From Benincasa hispida (taxonomy: Eukaryota > Streptophyta > Magnoliopsida > Cucurbitales > Cucurbitaceae), in assembly GCF_009727055.1 (NCBI RefSeq), contig NC_052356.1:4014076-4078075 (forward strand): a DNA stretch of 64,000 bases, in the 5' to 3' direction. The translations under genes were made by a program, and so were the position numbers. The stretch's first letter is position 1. Every line of letters starts with the position of its first letter. Below the pieces are notes generated by a model. It was not told where the DNA came from. It saw nothing but the letters and a program-made list of their open reading frames with translations, and ran no database searches. Shown one piece after another: positions 62,448-64,000 of this stretch.

Positions 62448-63485
62448 AAATTTTATTTTTAAGGAAACAATCACTTTTCATTGATATGATGAAAAAAATT
62501 AATGCTAAAAAGTATAAGAACCCAAAAAGGGATACAAAAACATAATATAGAGTGAAATAAACAACAAAGCAAAAAATATTGTGGAGAATCACAGTCCTGC
62601 TTTGTTAGCTGTTTTATGGTTTAGAAAGAATTCAAAGATCAACTCCACGGCTGGACCGGTTTTGTGATAGCAAGACTTGAAGCTTCATGTTGGTGCGCCT
62701 TTTCCAAGATCTTTGTATACTTCTCGGTTCAAGACCCAAGTTTTAATTGGAGGGCATTCATATTACGAGCCTACTAGTCCTAGTTCTTCTAGTGATCCTT
62801 TTTGTATTAGTTTGTTTTGTTTTATGCTTCGTTCCCCCGTAGCTTCGATGAATGGTGTTCTTGGCTTTTGTGTATTGTTCTTGGAGTGTTTGTTCCAATT
62901 TTTAGTCCACTTGGATAGATTGTAGGATATGATGAGGGTGCTATAGGGATGTCAACTTAGTTGAGATGTCCGGGTGCACCTGTTGATCCTTAATTCTAGT
63001 TCTAGTTCTTGTTGCTTTTTGTTTCTAGATATTGTACTTTGAGCATTAGTCTCATTTCATTAGTTTAATGAAGAGGCTTATTTCCGTTTCAAAAAATCAA
63101 AAAAATAAACAACAAAGCAACAAAATATAATAGAATTATGAGAGCAACATAAAAGCTTTTAGAAAGAGAGCACAACGAAGCGACCTTCAGATGAGAAGAA
63201 CCAAATGCATCATCCCAAGAAAGATGCTTGTTATGAAAAACCCTTCGATTTCATTCAAACCACAACTTAGATAACAAAGCCTTCACTACATTAGATCATA
63301 AGATTTTTGACTTTGGAGTTACAACTGGAGCAATCTGTAAATGAAGATGTTTTCCTTAAAAGAATTAAAGGAAACACACTAGATGTTGAAAAATGAGAAA
63401 ATCTCCCACCAACAATTGCTTAATGTGACAATAGAAGAATAAGTGAAGGAAGGCTTCACTATTCCTCATGCATAGTGGACATATA
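62405..63485 (-). mobile_element. LINE 3' fragment (minus), interrupted by a + LINE
   Basis: A 31-32-nt T run (62410-62440) marks poly(A) on the minus strand. The tail AAGGAAACAATCACTTTTCA and ATTAATGCTAAAAAG follows. The inserted LINE (62573-63102) is flanked by an 18-bp duplication. 63121-63485 continues with ORF2 C-terminal-type sequence (HHLFFYCHIKQLL-like on minus). Confidence 0.65.
62573..63102 (+). mobile_element. 5'-truncated LINE nested in a LINE
   Basis: 530 bp between AAATAAACAACAAAGCAA (62555-62572) and the same sequence (63103-63120), an exact 18-bp duplication. Contains only 3' UTR: the conserved core at 62925-62989 (ATGTCAACTTAGTTGAGATG), the tail GAGCATTAGTCTC and AATGAAGAGGC, and an A-rich end. 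Confidence 0.9.
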
Positions 63486-63489
63486 ATAG

Positions 63490-64000
63490 GTGAAAACGTA
63501 AGACCCCTAGTTATGGTTGTAGTAGGAATATTAGTATGATTAGTAGTATTGGGTATTCTAGTAATTAGATTTGAAGTTTGTTGGGTCTTTTGGGTTATAA
63601 ATAAGAGGTGAGAGTAAGGCTAGAGGTGTGGAAAATTTGGGTGAATATAGGCTCTTTGGGAAAGGATCCTCAACCCTCTCAAATGTGTTGGGTTTGTTCA
63701 TTGTGCTTGGTATTCCTATATTTTCCTTTGTGCTTTTCATCTTGTAATCGTTGAGGACTTCTGTGAGTAAATGTATAACTTAGGGAGACTTGTCCTGTGA
63801 TTTCCTGATTTTTGGTACTTGTTGGGATTTTCTGTTTGCTAGAATGGATAGGGAGCTTTCTTTGAAGAACCTCGGAATAAATCTGAATAAAAGAAATAGG
63901 AGAGGATGAATAAGCCTCCTTACAAATATTGATTATTTTGGGAGTTTAAACTGCCATAAAGCTGAATAAGCCTCCTTACAAATAGGAGAAGATGCTGTCA
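63490..64000. repeat. LTR-like insertion and LINE remnant at the window end
   Basis: 63493-about 63840 has a promoter-like layout (GTAAGACCCCTAG start, GGGTTATAAATAAGAGG with a TATA-like core, GAGGACTTCTGTGAG), as in short plant LTRs, but no TG/CA ends are defined. From about 63845, ATAGGGAGCTTTCTTTG resembles minus-strand LINE sequence (compare ATAAGAAGGGAGCTTCCTTT at 50705). CTGAATAAGCCTCCTTACAA-like phrases occur twice (63918 and 63962). Confidence 0.35.

Overview
This is plant nuclear DNA: AT-rich and intron-rich, with GT-AG introns and many plant L1-type LINEs, LTR retrotransposon pieces and small DNA elements. Two repeats look typical of Cucurbitaceae as I remember them: a LINE 3' tail containing GTGTCAACCTAGTTGAGATG, and a MITE ending GAAAACAGCCC. 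The family assignment is an inference from memory, not a search.

The one clear host gene is on the + strand: the plant orthologue of VPS50/syndetin, the specific subunit of the EARP endosomal recycling tether. I resolve 18 coding exons between 14944 and 61032 with consistent GT/AG borders and reading phases. They encode 908 residues. The last part of the C-terminal domain lies beyond position 64000. Coding sequence fills only about 6 % of the 46 kb span. A 13-codon upstream ORF ends one base before the start codon.

Region by region: 1-14.7 kb is intergenic retrotransposon debris. It holds a minus-strand Ty3/gypsy gag with its primer-binding site, a Ty1/copia RT-RNase H remnant, a TRIM-like remnant and a mosaic of copia LTRs in alternating orientations that contains a complete solo LTR with 5-bp CTGAG repeats. 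Intron 1 (15.6 kb) holds a 6.4-kb L1 element with 17-bp target-site repeats, itself split by a 5.4-kb L1 in the opposite orientation with 18-bp repeats. Intron 2 holds a LINE fragment interrupted by a processed copy of an IAA8/IAA9-type AUX/IAA mRNA with 19-bp target-site repeats. Introns 3, 4, 6, 9, 12, 17 and 18 hold a gypsy fragment, many 5'-truncated LINEs (several nested), three copies of a MITE with 9-bp duplications, two copies of a 0.76-0.79-kb terminal-inverted-repeat element, a 1.5-kb non-autonomous LTR element and a foldback sequence.

No operon, CRISPR array, rRNA or intact tRNA gene is present. The most interesting material is the nested insertion record inside one essential-type trafficking gene, the retroposed auxin-response repressor in sense orientation within it, the uORF, and a hairpin conserved in the 3' tails of six independent LINE copies.
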